Shown here: positions 55,625-64,000 of the stretch, piece by piece
Position numbering within the stretch: the stretch's first letter is position 1
Layout of the letters: each line of letters starts with the position of its first letter
DNA from: Aneurinibacillus sp. Ricciae_BoGa-3
Lineage (GTDB): Bacteria; Bacillota; Bacilli; Aneurinibacillales; Aneurinibacillaceae
Length of the DNA: 64,000 nucleotides
Direction of reading: 5' to 3'
Assembly: GCF_028421645.1 (NCBI RefSeq)
Contig: NZ_CP116887.1
Location: 3,412,001 to 3,476,000, forward strand
The notes under the pieces: model-generated
Told to the model about the DNA's origin: nothing
Databases searched by the model: none
Seen by the model: only the letters and a program-made list of their open reading frames with translations
Translations under genes and position numbers: made by a program

Positions 55625-56805
55625 GCTTCTACCCCCTGCACCTGCGTTGAACCTACTTTTGCCCATTTTCCTGTTTGATGGCTTTCCAGAATGGCATCGA
55701 TGATGCACATGGAGCGATGCCCATCTTCGAACGTAGCAAAGTGGGGTGTATCCTTGAGTGGGTCTTTGCCTTCCCGGATAAACGAATAAAAATTCAGCAT
55801 CATATTTTTCATACCGTCCGGCCAGCCTTCGTTGTGGCCGCCTGGATGATGGATGGATGATCGGGCCTCCGGCGCAAACAAGGCCGGGTCTGCTAACAGC
55901 AGTTCGTTCGATTTGTCCCGATGCCCAATCCATAGCTTCTCGGGCTCTTCCTGATTCCAAAAGGCTGAACTCTTGCTGCAATCGATTTCAAAACTAAGCC
56001 GGTTTTTTCGACCCGCACTTACCTGTGATACGGTAAATACGCCGCGCGTTCCATCCTCAAATCGCAGTAGCACGGATGCATAATCTTCAGTGTTGATCTT
56101 GACTTCTTCGTAGCTGCCTTCAGCTGCTTCCTGGCTTCCAAAAGTGGACCCATTTTGCTTCGGCTTCTTGCGCACTGGGATCACAGTGGCGAGGTCAGCG
56201 AACACTTCTACAATTTTGTTGCCGGTTACATATTGGACCGTGTCGCACCAATGGGAACCGATGTCCGCTATCGCTCGCGTTTTCCCGCCTGCTTTGGGAT
56301 CCAGGCGCCAATTGAAGTCGGTATCATACAGCAGCCAATCCTGCAGGTAACTGCCATGTACCAGATTTACTTTTCCTAATTCCTCACGCTTTATCATGGC
56401 AGCGAGCTGGTTTACGATCGGATACTGCCTGTAGTTAAAATTCACACCATGAACGACGCCATGTTTTTTTGCGAGCGCTAACAATTCGGCGGATTCTTCG
56501 CTCGACATCGCCAGCGGCTTCTCCGATAATACATGCTTGCCGGCTAAAATAATTTCCTTATTCATTGTAAAGTGAAGGTGATTCGGCGCACAGTTATGGA
56601 CGACGTCAATGTCACTGTCGCGCAGCATATCCCGGTAATCGCCGTAGGCTTTAGGAATGTGAAGTTCGGCCGCTTTCCTGTCGGCAGATTCCTGGCCGTG
56701 CGCTGCTAGAGCAACCACTTCCACAAAACCAAGCCTTCTTACGGCTTCAATATGAGTAGGTCCAATAAATCCTGTCCCAATTACTCCTACTTTGATTTTT
56801 TCCAT
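55621..56805 (-). CDS. Gfo/Idh/MocA family dehydrogenase
   Basis: The 394-residue protein has the Rossmann motif VGVIGTGFIGPTH and the catalytic SEKPLAMS. DIGSHWCDTVQYVTG holds the downstream His/Asp. It is of the same family as the protein at 51216 but clearly a different paralogue. It starts 19 bases inside the end of lacI and is coupled by ATGA to the isomerase gene. Confidence 0.93.
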   Translation of the reverse strand: MEKIKVGVIGTGFIGPTHIEAVRRLGFVEVVALAAHGQESADRKAAELHIPKAYGDYRDMLRDSDIDVVHNCAPNHLHFTMNKEIILAGKHVLSEKPLAMSSEESAELLALAKKHGVVHGVNFNYRQYPIVNQLAAMIKREELGKVNLVHGSYLQDWLLYDTDFNWRLDPKAGGKTRAIADIGSHWCDTVQYVTGNKIVEVFADLATVIPVRKKPKQNGSTFGSQEAAEGSYEEVKINTEDYASVLLRFEDGTRGVFTVSQVSAGRKNRLSFEIDCSKSSAFWNQEEPEKLWIGHRDKSNELLLADPALFAPEARSSIHHPGGHNEGWPDGMKNMMLNFYSFIREGKDPLKDTPHFATFEDGHRSMCIIDAILESHQTGKWAKVGSTQVQGVEA

Positions 56806-57809
56806 CCAGCTACCTCCTTTTCCCTAGTCGTTTGTCGAACCATTAATTTATGAGGTAAAACGATCTGTTTTTGACTTAAATTATTTGTCTCAATAATGGT
56901 CAACAACATTTTCATTGCCTGGCTTCCCAACTCGTATTTAGGCTGGGACACTGTCGTCAATTCAGGTTCAACCAGCGTGCACAACGGCACATCATCAAAT
57001 CCAATGATAGAGATGTCTTCCGGAATACGCAGTCCTTTGCTTTTGCACGCTTTAAGAGCACCTACTGCCATTTCGTCACTGGAAGCAAACACTGCTGTAG
57101 GCTTCTGTTCATGAGCAAGGAATTTCATCATAATATCGAAGCCCGACTTTACGGAGTAGTCGCCTTCTTGTATAAAAAAATCTGTTACAGGAAGGTCGCG
57201 AAGCAGTAAAGCCTGACGGTATCCTTTGACCCGGTCCCGGCTTAGTATGACTTCCAGAGGGCCTGTGATAAGTCCAATGCGTTCATGTCCCTGTTCAATA
57301 AGATATTCAGTAGCTTCACGAGCTGCCGACACATTGTCTATCGACACAGTCGGGATTTGATAGTCTTCAACATATTCACAAGCCAGTACAACAGGTATTT
57401 CCTGACTCAATTTGTAAATTTCATTCTTAGGCATTCTTGCTGTTGCCAAAATAATTCCATCTACAAGTCTTTCTTTGACTAGCTTTGCAAACTCTTCTTC
57501 CTGTGAGACACAATTGCCCGTATCGCATAAAAGAATATGGTACCCATTCTTAAGCGCCTCATCCCGAAACCCCTTTACAATTTCTGCAAAGAATGGGTTT
57601 GTGATGTCGGGTAGTATGACGGCTACTGTTTCAGAAGAGTTTTTGCGTAAATTTGCAGCCAGCCTGTTAGGTTTGTATTCTACTTCCTTTATGACCTCTA
57701 ACACTTTCTTCCTGGTCTTCTTGGAAACGTTTTTATTATTGGATAAAACTCTTGAAACAGTAGCCGTCGAAACATTGGCTAACTTAGCAACATCCTCCAT
57801 TTTGAGCAT
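56787..57809 (-). CDS. LacI family transcriptional repressor
   Basis: The 340-residue repressor has the helix-turn-helix MEDVAKLANVSTATVSRVLSNN, hinge region YKPNRLAANLR and a ligand-binding domain (VAVILPDITNPFFAEIV and GFDDVPLCTLVEPELTTV). As first gene of the operon it is probably autoregulated and senses a pathway intermediate. A duplicate fragment is at 41393. Confidence 0.95.
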   Translation of the reverse strand: MLKMEDVAKLANVSTATVSRVLSNNKNVSKKTRKKVLEVIKEVEYKPNRLAANLRKNSSETVAVILPDITNPFFAEIVKGFRDEALKNGYHILLCDTGNCVSQEEEFAKLVKERLVDGIILATARMPKNEIYKLSQEIPVVLACEYVEDYQIPTVSIDNVSAAREATEYLIEQGHERIGLITGPLEVILSRDRVKGYRQALLLRDLPVTDFFIQEGDYSVKSGFDIMMKFLAHEQKPTAVFASSDEMAVGALKACKSKGLRIPEDISIIGFDDVPLCTLVEPELTTVSQPKYELGSQAMKMLLTIIETNNLSQKQIVLPHKLMVRQTTREKEVAGWKKSK

Positions 57810-57865
57810 AATATCTTTCCTTTTCTTCCTTTACTTTAATTGCAATCAAATTACAACAAAAGTTA

Positions 57866-57883
57866 AGCGTTTACCATAACGCT
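57866..57883. promoter_or_regulatory. Palindrome AGCGTT-N6-AACGCT upstream of lacI
   Basis: A perfect inverted repeat with six-base arms lies 57 bases before the lacI start, a suitable operator for the encoded repressor. Confidence 0.45.
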
Positions 57884-57945
57884 GTATTAAATTATCTTAC
57901 TGTTGCAAGGGCTTTCTTGGGGGAGCAAATTTAGAATAATTAAAT

Positions 57946-57959
57946 TGTAATCGATTTCA
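57946..57959. promoter_or_regulatory. Catabolite-responsive element (cre) candidate
   Basis: TGTAATCGATTTCA matches the CcpA cre pattern TGWAANCGNTNWCA at every position. It lies 137 bases before the lacI start, so carbon catabolite repression of the operon is likely. Confidence 0.6.
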
Positions 57960-58264
57960 GGTTTTTTGTCTACATTCTAAAAAATTTCAAAAAAATAACT
58001 GTGCTCGGTTATACGTTATAGGAGACGTCTTTTTCCTTTCACCGGATCATACGAGGATTTTATACTCCTCAACTTCCGGATAGGCAATCCCATCAACTTT
58101 GGGGTTATTTTCGGGTATGAATAACACCAATTTTCCTACCCCATACCGGATAATTCAGCATGGGGTGAAAGAAAAGGGAGATAGCGGCTGTAATACTGGT
58201 TTCAGTGAGCTTAAGTTATTTTGATTCATCACCACTTTTTGTGGAGAGTTAAAGGAAACATGAA

Positions 58265-58331
58265 AACACCCGCGAGTTCCTGGCAAGAATGTTAGTGCTA
58301 CCAAAACATTCCAAGGAGGAATCGCGGGTGT
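58265..58331 (+). repeat. Inverted repeat over the ISL3 transposase start
   Basis: ACACCCGCGA (about 58266-58275) and TCGCGGGTGT (58322-58331) are perfect complements. The second arm covers the GTG start of the transposase, so the hairpin may limit its translation from outside transcripts. Confidence 0.55.
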
Positions 58332-59158
58332 CTCAAATGCTTTCCATACCCTTAGAATTGCCAGAATTTCAGATTGTTAATCAGTGGTCAGAAAAGGAAG
58401 CCCATTTTGCTTTGGTCAGAAAACAATGTGGCATCGAAAGATGCCCAGCTTGTGGTTTTTGTTCTTTGGGAATCCACGATCGCCGAACAAGAAAGTTAAG
58501 AGACCTTGCGGTCCTAAAGAAGCCTTTATTTTTACTGGTTGAAATCGTGCGTTTTCGCTGTAAAAACTGTGAAGATGTATTTTCTCAATCCTTTGATTCC
58601 ATAAAACCTAACCAACATTTTACGAAACGTTATTAGGAATACCTTTTTGAACAGTGCCAAGGAACAACGATACAAAAAGTATGCAAACAACAGAAAGTCC
58701 CTTACTCTACGCTTGAACGAATTTATTACGCAATAGCTAAAGAAAAGATGGCCAAACAACGAAAAGAGTTACAAATCCAGGCTGCATTAAAGGAAGATGT
58801 TACCGTTATAGGTATTGATGAAATTGCTGTCCATAAAGGACATGTGTATGAAACAGTTTTAGTTGACCTTGTTCACGGTGGTGTCATTGAAATGAACCGC
58901 GATCGTTCCTTCGATTCTGTAACTCAGCTCCTTTGCCATCATGCTATTTTATCAAAGGCTAGCATTCAGACAATCGTTGTTGATATGTGGGAGCCGTTCC
59001 ATAAAGCATTACGCATGATATTTCCAGCGGCTACTATCGTTATCGATAAATATCATGTTGTACAGAAGGTAATACAAGCACTTGATCAAGTCCGTAAGGA
59101 ACTTCAAAGCAGCACCAAAAAAGCCTCCAGGTATTGTTACTTCTTCTTCTTTAACTAA
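58328..59158 (+). pseudogene. ISL3 family transposase, interrupted and truncated
   Basis: The reading frame from GTG 58328 (behind AAGGAGG) gives an ISL3 zinc-ribbon start (CGIERCPACGFCSLG) and continues after an in-frame TAG at 58634-58636 into the DDE region (VIGIDEIAVHKGHVYETVLVDL, VVDMWEPFHKALR, IVIDKYHVVQKV). It ends after about 275 codons in unrelated sequence (CYFFFFN), while ISL3 transposases have about 400 residues. One nonsense change and one C-terminal truncation make it inactive. Confidence 0.9.
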
Positions 59159-59189
59159 CTGTTTGCTTCGCTTGGATTGCTGCTAACAT

Positions 59190-59363
59190 CTAAATTTTAC
59201 ACCTAAATAGTTCAGCCAAAAAAAGATCGACATCATCAATCGACGCATCCTTTGATAAAATGAAGTATTCCTTATATTCTTCATACTCACTGTCTTTCCT
59301 CAACCAATATGGAAATTTATAAAACGGTTCTGTGATGATAGCTTTAACTTGTAAATCCAGCAT
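59190..59363 (-). CDS. Small hypothetical protein, 57 residues
   Basis: A short frame begins MLDLQVKAIITEPFYKFPYW and contains DSEYEEYKEYFILSKDASIDD, ending FRCKI. AGAGGTG lies nine bases before its ATG. Composition is acidic and protein-like. I do not recognise a family. It lies in the gap between the broken ISL3 element and the altronate dehydratase gene. Confidence 0.5.
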   Translation of the reverse strand: MLDLQVKAIITEPFYKFPYWLRKDSEYEEYKEYFILSKDASIDDVDLFLAELFRCKI

Positions 59364-59511
59364 AAATTATTCACCTCTAAGAAATACATTAAACGGTAAT
59401 CATCACAGGAATTCTATTGTACTAAACGATCATATCTAGTCTCTTATTTATTCATAATTCGATCTCCTACTTATCATTGTAGGCTATGTGCTAGCAATTA
59501 AATCACATTTT

Positions 59512-61005
59512 TCACAATATGACCCCATCTTTAAAAATAGCTATTTCCTTGAATCCATTTTTTTCATTGTTTGTAAGAGATTCTCCTGATGCAACTTGCA
59601 ATATATATTCAAAAAACTGATCTTTCACTGTATCCATGCTTTTTTCATCAAGCAGCTGTCCAGCATTAAAATCAACCCAGTTCCTTTTCTTATCACTTAA
59701 TTGATTGTTTGTTGAAATCTTAACAGTAGGGACAGGGCCGCCAAAAGGAGTACCGCGACCTGTAGTAAATAAAACGATTTGGGCCCCCGCTGCGCAAAGA
59801 GCGGTGACTGAAACTAAATCGTTCCCTGGTGCCTGAATTAAATTTAGTCCGTTTTTTGAAACGCGATGCCCATACGGCAGTACATCAATTACTTGACTTG
59901 TTCCCCCTTTTTGGATACAGCCCAGCGATTTTTCCTCTAGCGTTGTAATCCCACCTGCCTTATTGCCCGGGGAAGGGTTTTCATATACTTCTTGCCCATG
60001 TTGAACAAAGTATTCCTTAAAATTATTAATTAATTGTACTGTTTTTTGAAAGACTTCCTCATCAACCGCACGATTCATAAGAATAGTTTCTGCTCCGAAC
60101 ATTTCGGGAACCTCAGTAAGAATGGTTGTGCCCCCATGCTGAATTAACAAGTCGGAAAAAGCACCCACTAACGGGTTGGCCGTTATCCCAGATAAGCCGT
60201 CTGATCCCCCACATTTGAGACCAACGGTTAATTTCGAGAGCGGAACTGGCTGTCTATGGAAGGTTTCAGCGTAGTTAACCAATTGTTCTATTAGTTCCAA
60301 CCCTTCTTCTAATTCGTCTTCCGCTTCCTGCGAAATGACAAATTTAACTCGATTCGGATCATAATCACCAAGAACCTTTTTAAATTCAGGGATATTGTTA
60401 TTTTCACACCCCAATCCAACAATGAGAACTCCTGCCGCATTCGGATGATTTACAAGACTTGATAGCACACGCTGGGTATTCAATAAATCATCGCCTAGCT
60501 GTGAACAACCAAATGGATGCGAAAAGTGATATACGCCGTCAATATTACGTTCTGAGTAACGTTGATTCGCTAGTCGTACAAGAGATTCACATGTTTTATT
60601 AATACAACCAACTGTGTTTAGTATCCAAATCTCATTTCGGATGCCAACTTCCCCATTTTCACGAACATAACCCATAAAATTCTGTTTACTTTGCGGAACA
60701 CTATGCTCAAACTGAATAGGATTATAATCGTATTGAAGTGTTCCCTTAAGTCCGCTTATCACATTATGCGTATGGACCCACTGTCCAGGAATTATGGTCT
60801 CTACCGCTTTTCCAATTGAATAAGCAAATTTAATTACGTCTGATCCCGCGGCCATCTCATCAATCGCTATTTTATGTCCCCTTGCAATATCTTCGCGAAC
60901 CATAATTTGCTTACTTCCCACCTGTATGAATTCCCCGCTTTTTATATCATCCAACGCAACCACAACATTATCCTGTTTATGAATTTGCATGTATGATTGA
61001 CTCAT
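59512..61005 (-). CDS. uxaA: Altronate dehydratase (UxaA family)
   Basis: The 497-residue protein converts D-altronate to 2-keto-3-deoxygluconate in galacturonate breakdown. An N-terminal SAF domain (about 1-100, with VVALDDIKSGEF) is followed by the catalytic domain (MGYVRENGEVGIRNEIWIL, THPFGCSQLGDD-type SHPFGCSQLGDD, LKCGGSDGLSGITANP). The conserved Cys and His are kept. It follows uxaB by 82 bases in one direction. Confidence 0.94.
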   Translation of the reverse strand: MSQSYMQIHKQDNVVVALDDIKSGEFIQVGSKQIMVREDIARGHKIAIDEMAAGSDVIKFAYSIGKAVETIIPGQWVHTHNVISGLKGTLQYDYNPIQFEHSVPQSKQNFMGYVRENGEVGIRNEIWILNTVGCINKTCESLVRLANQRYSERNIDGVYHFSHPFGCSQLGDDLLNTQRVLSSLVNHPNAAGVLIVGLGCENNNIPEFKKVLGDYDPNRVKFVISQEAEDELEEGLELIEQLVNYAETFHRQPVPLSKLTVGLKCGGSDGLSGITANPLVGAFSDLLIQHGGTTILTEVPEMFGAETILMNRAVDEEVFQKTVQLINNFKEYFVQHGQEVYENPSPGNKAGGITTLEEKSLGCIQKGGTSQVIDVLPYGHRVSKNGLNLIQAPGNDLVSVTALCAAGAQIVLFTTGRGTPFGGPVPTVKISTNNQLSDKKRNWVDFNAGQLLDEKSMDTVKDQFFEYILQVASGESLTNNEKNGFKEIAIFKDGVIL

Positions 61006-61087
61006 CTATGCCCCTCCCACTTTCCAACTATTTTTAAATTGCGCTTTAGAAAGGTACGATAAGATTACTCCCTAAAAAACGTGTATA

Positions 61088-62581
61088 CTACAATTTACCG
61101 TTCGACTCATTTAGTAATAAATCGAAGTTGACACCGTTTGTATTAATGTGAGCAACATCATTTGAGACTTGCTCTTTTAGTCCTGGATATTTATTCATGT
61201 TACATCCCCAGAGCTTCTCGTTTTCCATAATAGTTTGCACCACATCTTCTATATTCTTTGCTTCACACCAGGTTTGATATATAAAGCGTATTGTTTCCTC
61301 ATCATCTCGAACTTGGTATTCTTGGCCACCAAATGTACCAATAAGCTGGTTTTCTTCAAAATGCTCCCCCTTATAAAAAACAATAAGGGCTGCAAGGGAA
61401 TAAGCGATATTTCGCGGTTCCTTACCAAATTTCTCCGTATAGTCGTGAAGGGTTGGCAGCAATCTTGTCTTGAATTTGGAAACCGACTGTAGTGAAATAT
61501 CAAGGAGGTAGTGCTGGGTATATGGGTTTTGAAAACGCTCTAACACCGAAGATGCGAACGATTCCTTCTCAGCTTCATTAATAGTGAGTGTAGGAAGAAT
61601 TTCATCATATATTCCATTAGTTATAAAGGCTCTAGCCTTCGGATTTTCCATCATTCCCAATACTGTTTTTTCGCCGGAAAGATAACCGGCTAAACACATC
61701 AGTGTATGGGCTCCATTTAATATCCTTACCTTTAGCTTTCTGAAATGGTCAACATCATCCCAGCGAACGTTTAACCCGGCTTTCTGGAATGGAATGACAT
61801 CTCGAATAATAGGATCTCCATCTATTACGAACAAGTGATAGGGTTCGCCAATTGTCAATAATTCATCGTCATAACCTAGCTCCTGCCTGAATTGCTCAAT
61901 GTTATCTTTTGGGTATCCCGTAACTATCCGGTCTACCAACGTATTACAAAAACGATTGTGCTCAACGACCCAACCTGTAAAATCCTCTGGTAAATTCCAA
62001 TCTTGCGCAATTTGAAGTATAGTCTGACGAAGAAGGCTACCATTGTTCTCAACCAATTCACATGGAATGATAGTCCACCCCGCTTCTGGTGCGCCGTGTA
62101 ATATTTTAAAGCGATGGTATAAGCAAGCTGTTAGCTTCCCTGGAAAAGAGAGCGGTGACTGAGCCTCATTATAGTCTTCACGCAGGTACTTCATTCCAGC
62201 TTCTGTTGTATTGGAGAAAACCAGTTGAATTTCTTCCTTAGAGGCGACTTCCAATACTTTATCCCATTGCTCATAGGGATTAATGCCTCTTGAAATAGAA
62301 GAAATCACTTCTCTTTCATCAACTTTACATCCATTTTGAATTCCTCGTAATACAACCGTATATAATCCATTTTGAGCATTAAGACTAGGAACAGTCTTCC
62401 CATGAGGAGTAGGTTGCACAGCCACAATTCTCCCATTAAAAAGACCCTGTTGATTTAGCTTATGAACCATCCAATCCACGAATCCACGTAGAAAGTTGCC
62501 TTCACCGAATTGAAGGATTCTTTCTGGTAAATTAGAGGAGTTCGTTTGGCATGTAATAAGCTCCTTACTTAATTTTTCCAT
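61088..62581 (-). CDS. uxaB: Tagaturonate reductase (altronate oxidoreductase)
   Basis: This 497-residue protein of the mannitol dehydrogenase family reduces D-tagaturonate to D-altronate with NADH. The N-terminal half has LQFGEGNFLRGFVDWM and the C-terminal half KVRILNGAHTLMCLAGYL with the catalytic Lys/Asn/His. The neighbour uxaA supports the assignment. Fructuronate reductase UxuB is a related alternative. Confidence 0.9.
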   Translation of the reverse strand: MEKLSKELITCQTNSSNLPERILQFGEGNFLRGFVDWMVHKLNQQGLFNGRIVAVQPTPHGKTVPSLNAQNGLYTVVLRGIQNGCKVDEREVISSISRGINPYEQWDKVLEVASKEEIQLVFSNTTEAGMKYLREDYNEAQSPLSFPGKLTACLYHRFKILHGAPEAGWTIIPCELVENNGSLLRQTILQIAQDWNLPEDFTGWVVEHNRFCNTLVDRIVTGYPKDNIEQFRQELGYDDELLTIGEPYHLFVIDGDPIIRDVIPFQKAGLNVRWDDVDHFRKLKVRILNGAHTLMCLAGYLSGEKTVLGMMENPKARAFITNGIYDEILPTLTINEAEKESFASSVLERFQNPYTQHYLLDISLQSVSKFKTRLLPTLHDYTEKFGKEPRNIAYSLAALIVFYKGEHFEENQLIGTFGGQEYQVRDDEETIRFIYQTWCEAKNIEDVVQTIMENEKLWGCNMNKYPGLKEQVSNDVAHINTNGVNFDLLLNESNGKL

Positions 62582-62646
62582 ATAGTTGTTTCTCCTCTCC
62601 GTGGATCATTTATCGTGTCTCCACTCGCTAGGTTAATTTGAAAAAA

Positions 62647-62688
62647 TAATAGACATAGTAGGGATGGCTAGCTATGTCTATTATCTAT
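62647..62688 (-). terminator. Terminator downstream of iolB
   Basis: On the minus strand AATAGACATAG and CTATGTCTATT form an 11-pair stem followed by ATTTTTTC, just after the iolB stop at 62703. Confidence 0.8.
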
Positions 62689-62702
62689 TGCTCCATTATT
62701 AT

Positions 62703-63506
62703 TTAGTTTGCAGAGTGAAGCCACTTATGGTCAGGATCATCATATGGTTTTAAGTTCCTTCCGATCTCACCAGCCATAAACCATAAATAATAAACCTGGT
62801 ATCCTCCCGCGGCGCTCACCGGGTGGTATCCCTTATCAATGGCAAAACTATCTCCATGACGAACCATATAAGCGTCATCAATAGAGCCATCTTTTGTATA
62901 GTGAAGCTGTACACCAAAACCTTGCTCAGGATTCGCTTGATAATAATAAATTTCTTCAAAGTTAGGTTCTTCAGGATAGTGCTCCCCGTCGTGTTTATGA
63001 GGCGGATAGCTGGACCAATTTCCTGGATGGTTAAAGGTTTCGCCTAATATCATTCGTTGCACTCGACCGTTAGCATTGTCAGCAATAATATCGTGCACTT
63101 CTCGTTTCCAATCCGCTTTTCCACGTTGGTGGACCAGGACTTCCTCCGGCCTCACAACGAAAGGCGACAATTTTTGTTCAGCCTTAACCTTACATACAGC
63201 TACCTCTACATCCGTTTCCGCTTGAATTACATACTCAGATTGACAAGGAACGTATACAGTTGTTGCTTTGCCATCAAAAACGCTGCTCCTTCCACCTAGT
63301 CCCTGCCAAGTATTGCCATCAGAAGAAACTGTGGCCGTCCCTTTTATCAAAACAAGAGCGATTTCAAACCCTTCACTTTCACCTGTGTATACCTGTCCTT
63401 GATTTAAAGAAACCTTACCAAACGCTAAGTATTTTAAAAGCGGGCCCTCTTCCTGAAATATTTCCTGATATCCATTGACTTCTTTAGCTTTAAAATAACG
63501 TTTCAC
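62703..63506 (-). CDS. iolB: 5-deoxy-glucuronate isomerase
   Basis: IolB turns 5-deoxy-glucuronate into 2-deoxy-5-keto-gluconate in myo-inositol catabolism. The 267-residue bicupin has the metal-binding SSYPPHKHDGEHYPEEPNFEE segment and a second His in KGYHPVSAAGGYQVYYLW. Its occurrence beside uxaA and uxaB, without iolC, iolD and iolG in view, is unusual. A terminator separates it from uxaB. Confidence 0.92.
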   Translation of the reverse strand: MKRYFKAKEVNGYQEIFQEEGPLLKYLAFGKVSLNQGQVYTGESEGFEIALVLIKGTATVSSDGNTWQGLGGRSSVFDGKATTVYVPCQSEYVIQAETDVEVAVCKVKAEQKLSPFVVRPEEVLVHQRGKADWKREVHDIIADNANGRVQRMILGETFNHPGNWSSYPPHKHDGEHYPEEPNFEEIYYYQANPEQGFGVQLHYTKDGSIDDAYMVRHGDSFAIDKGYHPVSAAGGYQVYYLWFMAGEIGRNLKPYDDPDHKWLHSAN

Positions 63507-63560
63507 TCTCTAATTTCACCTTCCTTTGTTCTTTCTACTTGTGAAATGACAGGTAATTGT

Positions 63561-63605
63561 ACAACGGTGCCCGAAGAAAGACCATGCTTACGGACACCGT
63601 TGACT
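63561..63605. repeat. Hairpin between iolB and the alcohol dehydrogenase gene
   Basis: ACAACGGTG-CCCG and CGGA-CACCGTTG form a 9-pair stem plus CCG/CGG, without a clear T run after it on the minus strand. It is probably a weak terminator or an RNA processing site. Confidence 0.5.
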
Positions 63606-63625
63606 CTTTTCTTTGAATAAAAAAA

Positions 63626-64000
63626 TTACACGGTAACAGTTAAGTTAGAAATGTTTTCAATGGATTCATCTGCGTTATTAGCCTGGTGGAAAAGGTCGAG
63701 TAAATCTTTATAAGTTGTTTTTCTAGGATTGGTTTGACTATTCATATCCTTTAGCGCATCCTCAGCTAAAATACTCCAATCGCTGTCTTTAATATTAAAT
63801 GACTTAAGCGAAGGAATATTTGTATCCTTTACTAGTCTTTGAACAGCTACAACTGCTTTCTCAGCAGCTTCCATCGGGGAGAGACCTTCAATATTTTCTC
63901 CCATTGCAACCGCAATATCTGCAAAACGCCCTGGGCATGCAATTAAATTAAATTTCATTACGTAAGGTAGCAGAATAGCATTAGCTACTCCATGCGCTAT
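63626..64000 (-). CDS. Iron-containing alcohol dehydrogenase, 5' end outside the window
   Basis: Only the C-terminal 124 residues are inside the window; the frame is open to base 64000. IAHGVANAILLPYVMKFNL holds the His of the iron site (HGxxNA) and the tail TYKDLLDLFHQA is typical of family III alcohol dehydrogenases. It lies upstream of iolB, so it may reduce or oxidise a pathway aldehyde. Confidence 0.9.
   Translation of the reverse strand: MAHGVANAILLPYVMKFNLIACPGRFADIAVAMGENIEGLSPMEAAEKAVVAVQRLVKDTNIPSLKSFNIKDSDWSILAEDALKDMNSQTNPRKTTYKDLLDLFHQANNADESIENISNLTVTV

Overview
The window is chromosomal DNA of an endospore-forming member of the Bacillales. A complete spoIIIAA-AH operon, a gamma-type SASP-like gene, strong AGGAGG ribosome binding sites and the order spoIIIA-accBC-asp23-amaP-DUF2273-nusB-M22-folD-xseA fit the Aneurinibacillus/Brevibacillus/Paenibacillus side of the order. 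The exact genus is inferred from gene order, not proven.

Bases 1-12218 are a conserved housekeeping and sporulation block read entirely on the minus strand: the SpoIIIA-SpoIIQ channel operon, biotin carboxyl carrier protein and carboxylase, the Asp23/AmaP envelope-stress module, NusB, a TsaD-like paralogue, FolD and the start of XseA. SpoIIIAA carries an apparent one-base frameshift in a C run inside its Walker A motif. Bases 12287-23300 hold a CD1247-like small protein, phosphosulfolactate synthase, EF-P, PapQ, AroQ, YqhQ/YqhP/YqhO, MntR, YajQ, a NarL-type two-component system and a small lipoprotein pair. Bases 23300-41000 are mixed accessory genes: an MFS pump, a GGDEF-EAL protein, an FNR-like reductase, a hydrolase, an acyl-CoA synthetase, two STAS proteins, a repetitive low-complexity protein, MYG1, an ABC-2 exporter and a multicopper oxidase.

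Bases 41235-64000 form a carbohydrate island on the minus strand. A fatty-acid-desaturase-like oxygenase, a Rieske ferredoxin and a ferredoxin reductase have the composition of rhizobial MocD/MocE/MocF, the rhizopine (O-methyl-inosamine) demethylase. They sit with three IolE/MocC-like TIM-barrel isomerases, two Gfo/Idh/MocA dehydrogenases, a sugar ABC importer, a LacI repressor and, further on, IolB, altronate dehydratase, tagaturonate reductase and an iron alcohol dehydrogenase. The regulator next to the oxygenase genes is a LacI repressor fused to a second complete sugar-binding domain that resembles the importer's own binding protein. I infer a system for O-methylated inositols or inosamines that couples uptake, demethylation and inositol-type breakdown.

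A second notable item is a pair of non-coding repeats (12287-12718 and 34930-35271). They fold into the same multi-helix RNA with a pseudoknot, show compensatory changes between copies, and both directly follow ATGA. They look like ORF-less structured RNA elements, possibly of the HEARO/omega-RNA class. Mobile-element debris (ISL3, IS200/IS605-like, a possible IS1182-like piece) and a chimeric duplicate of the inositol operon mark the island as recently rearranged.
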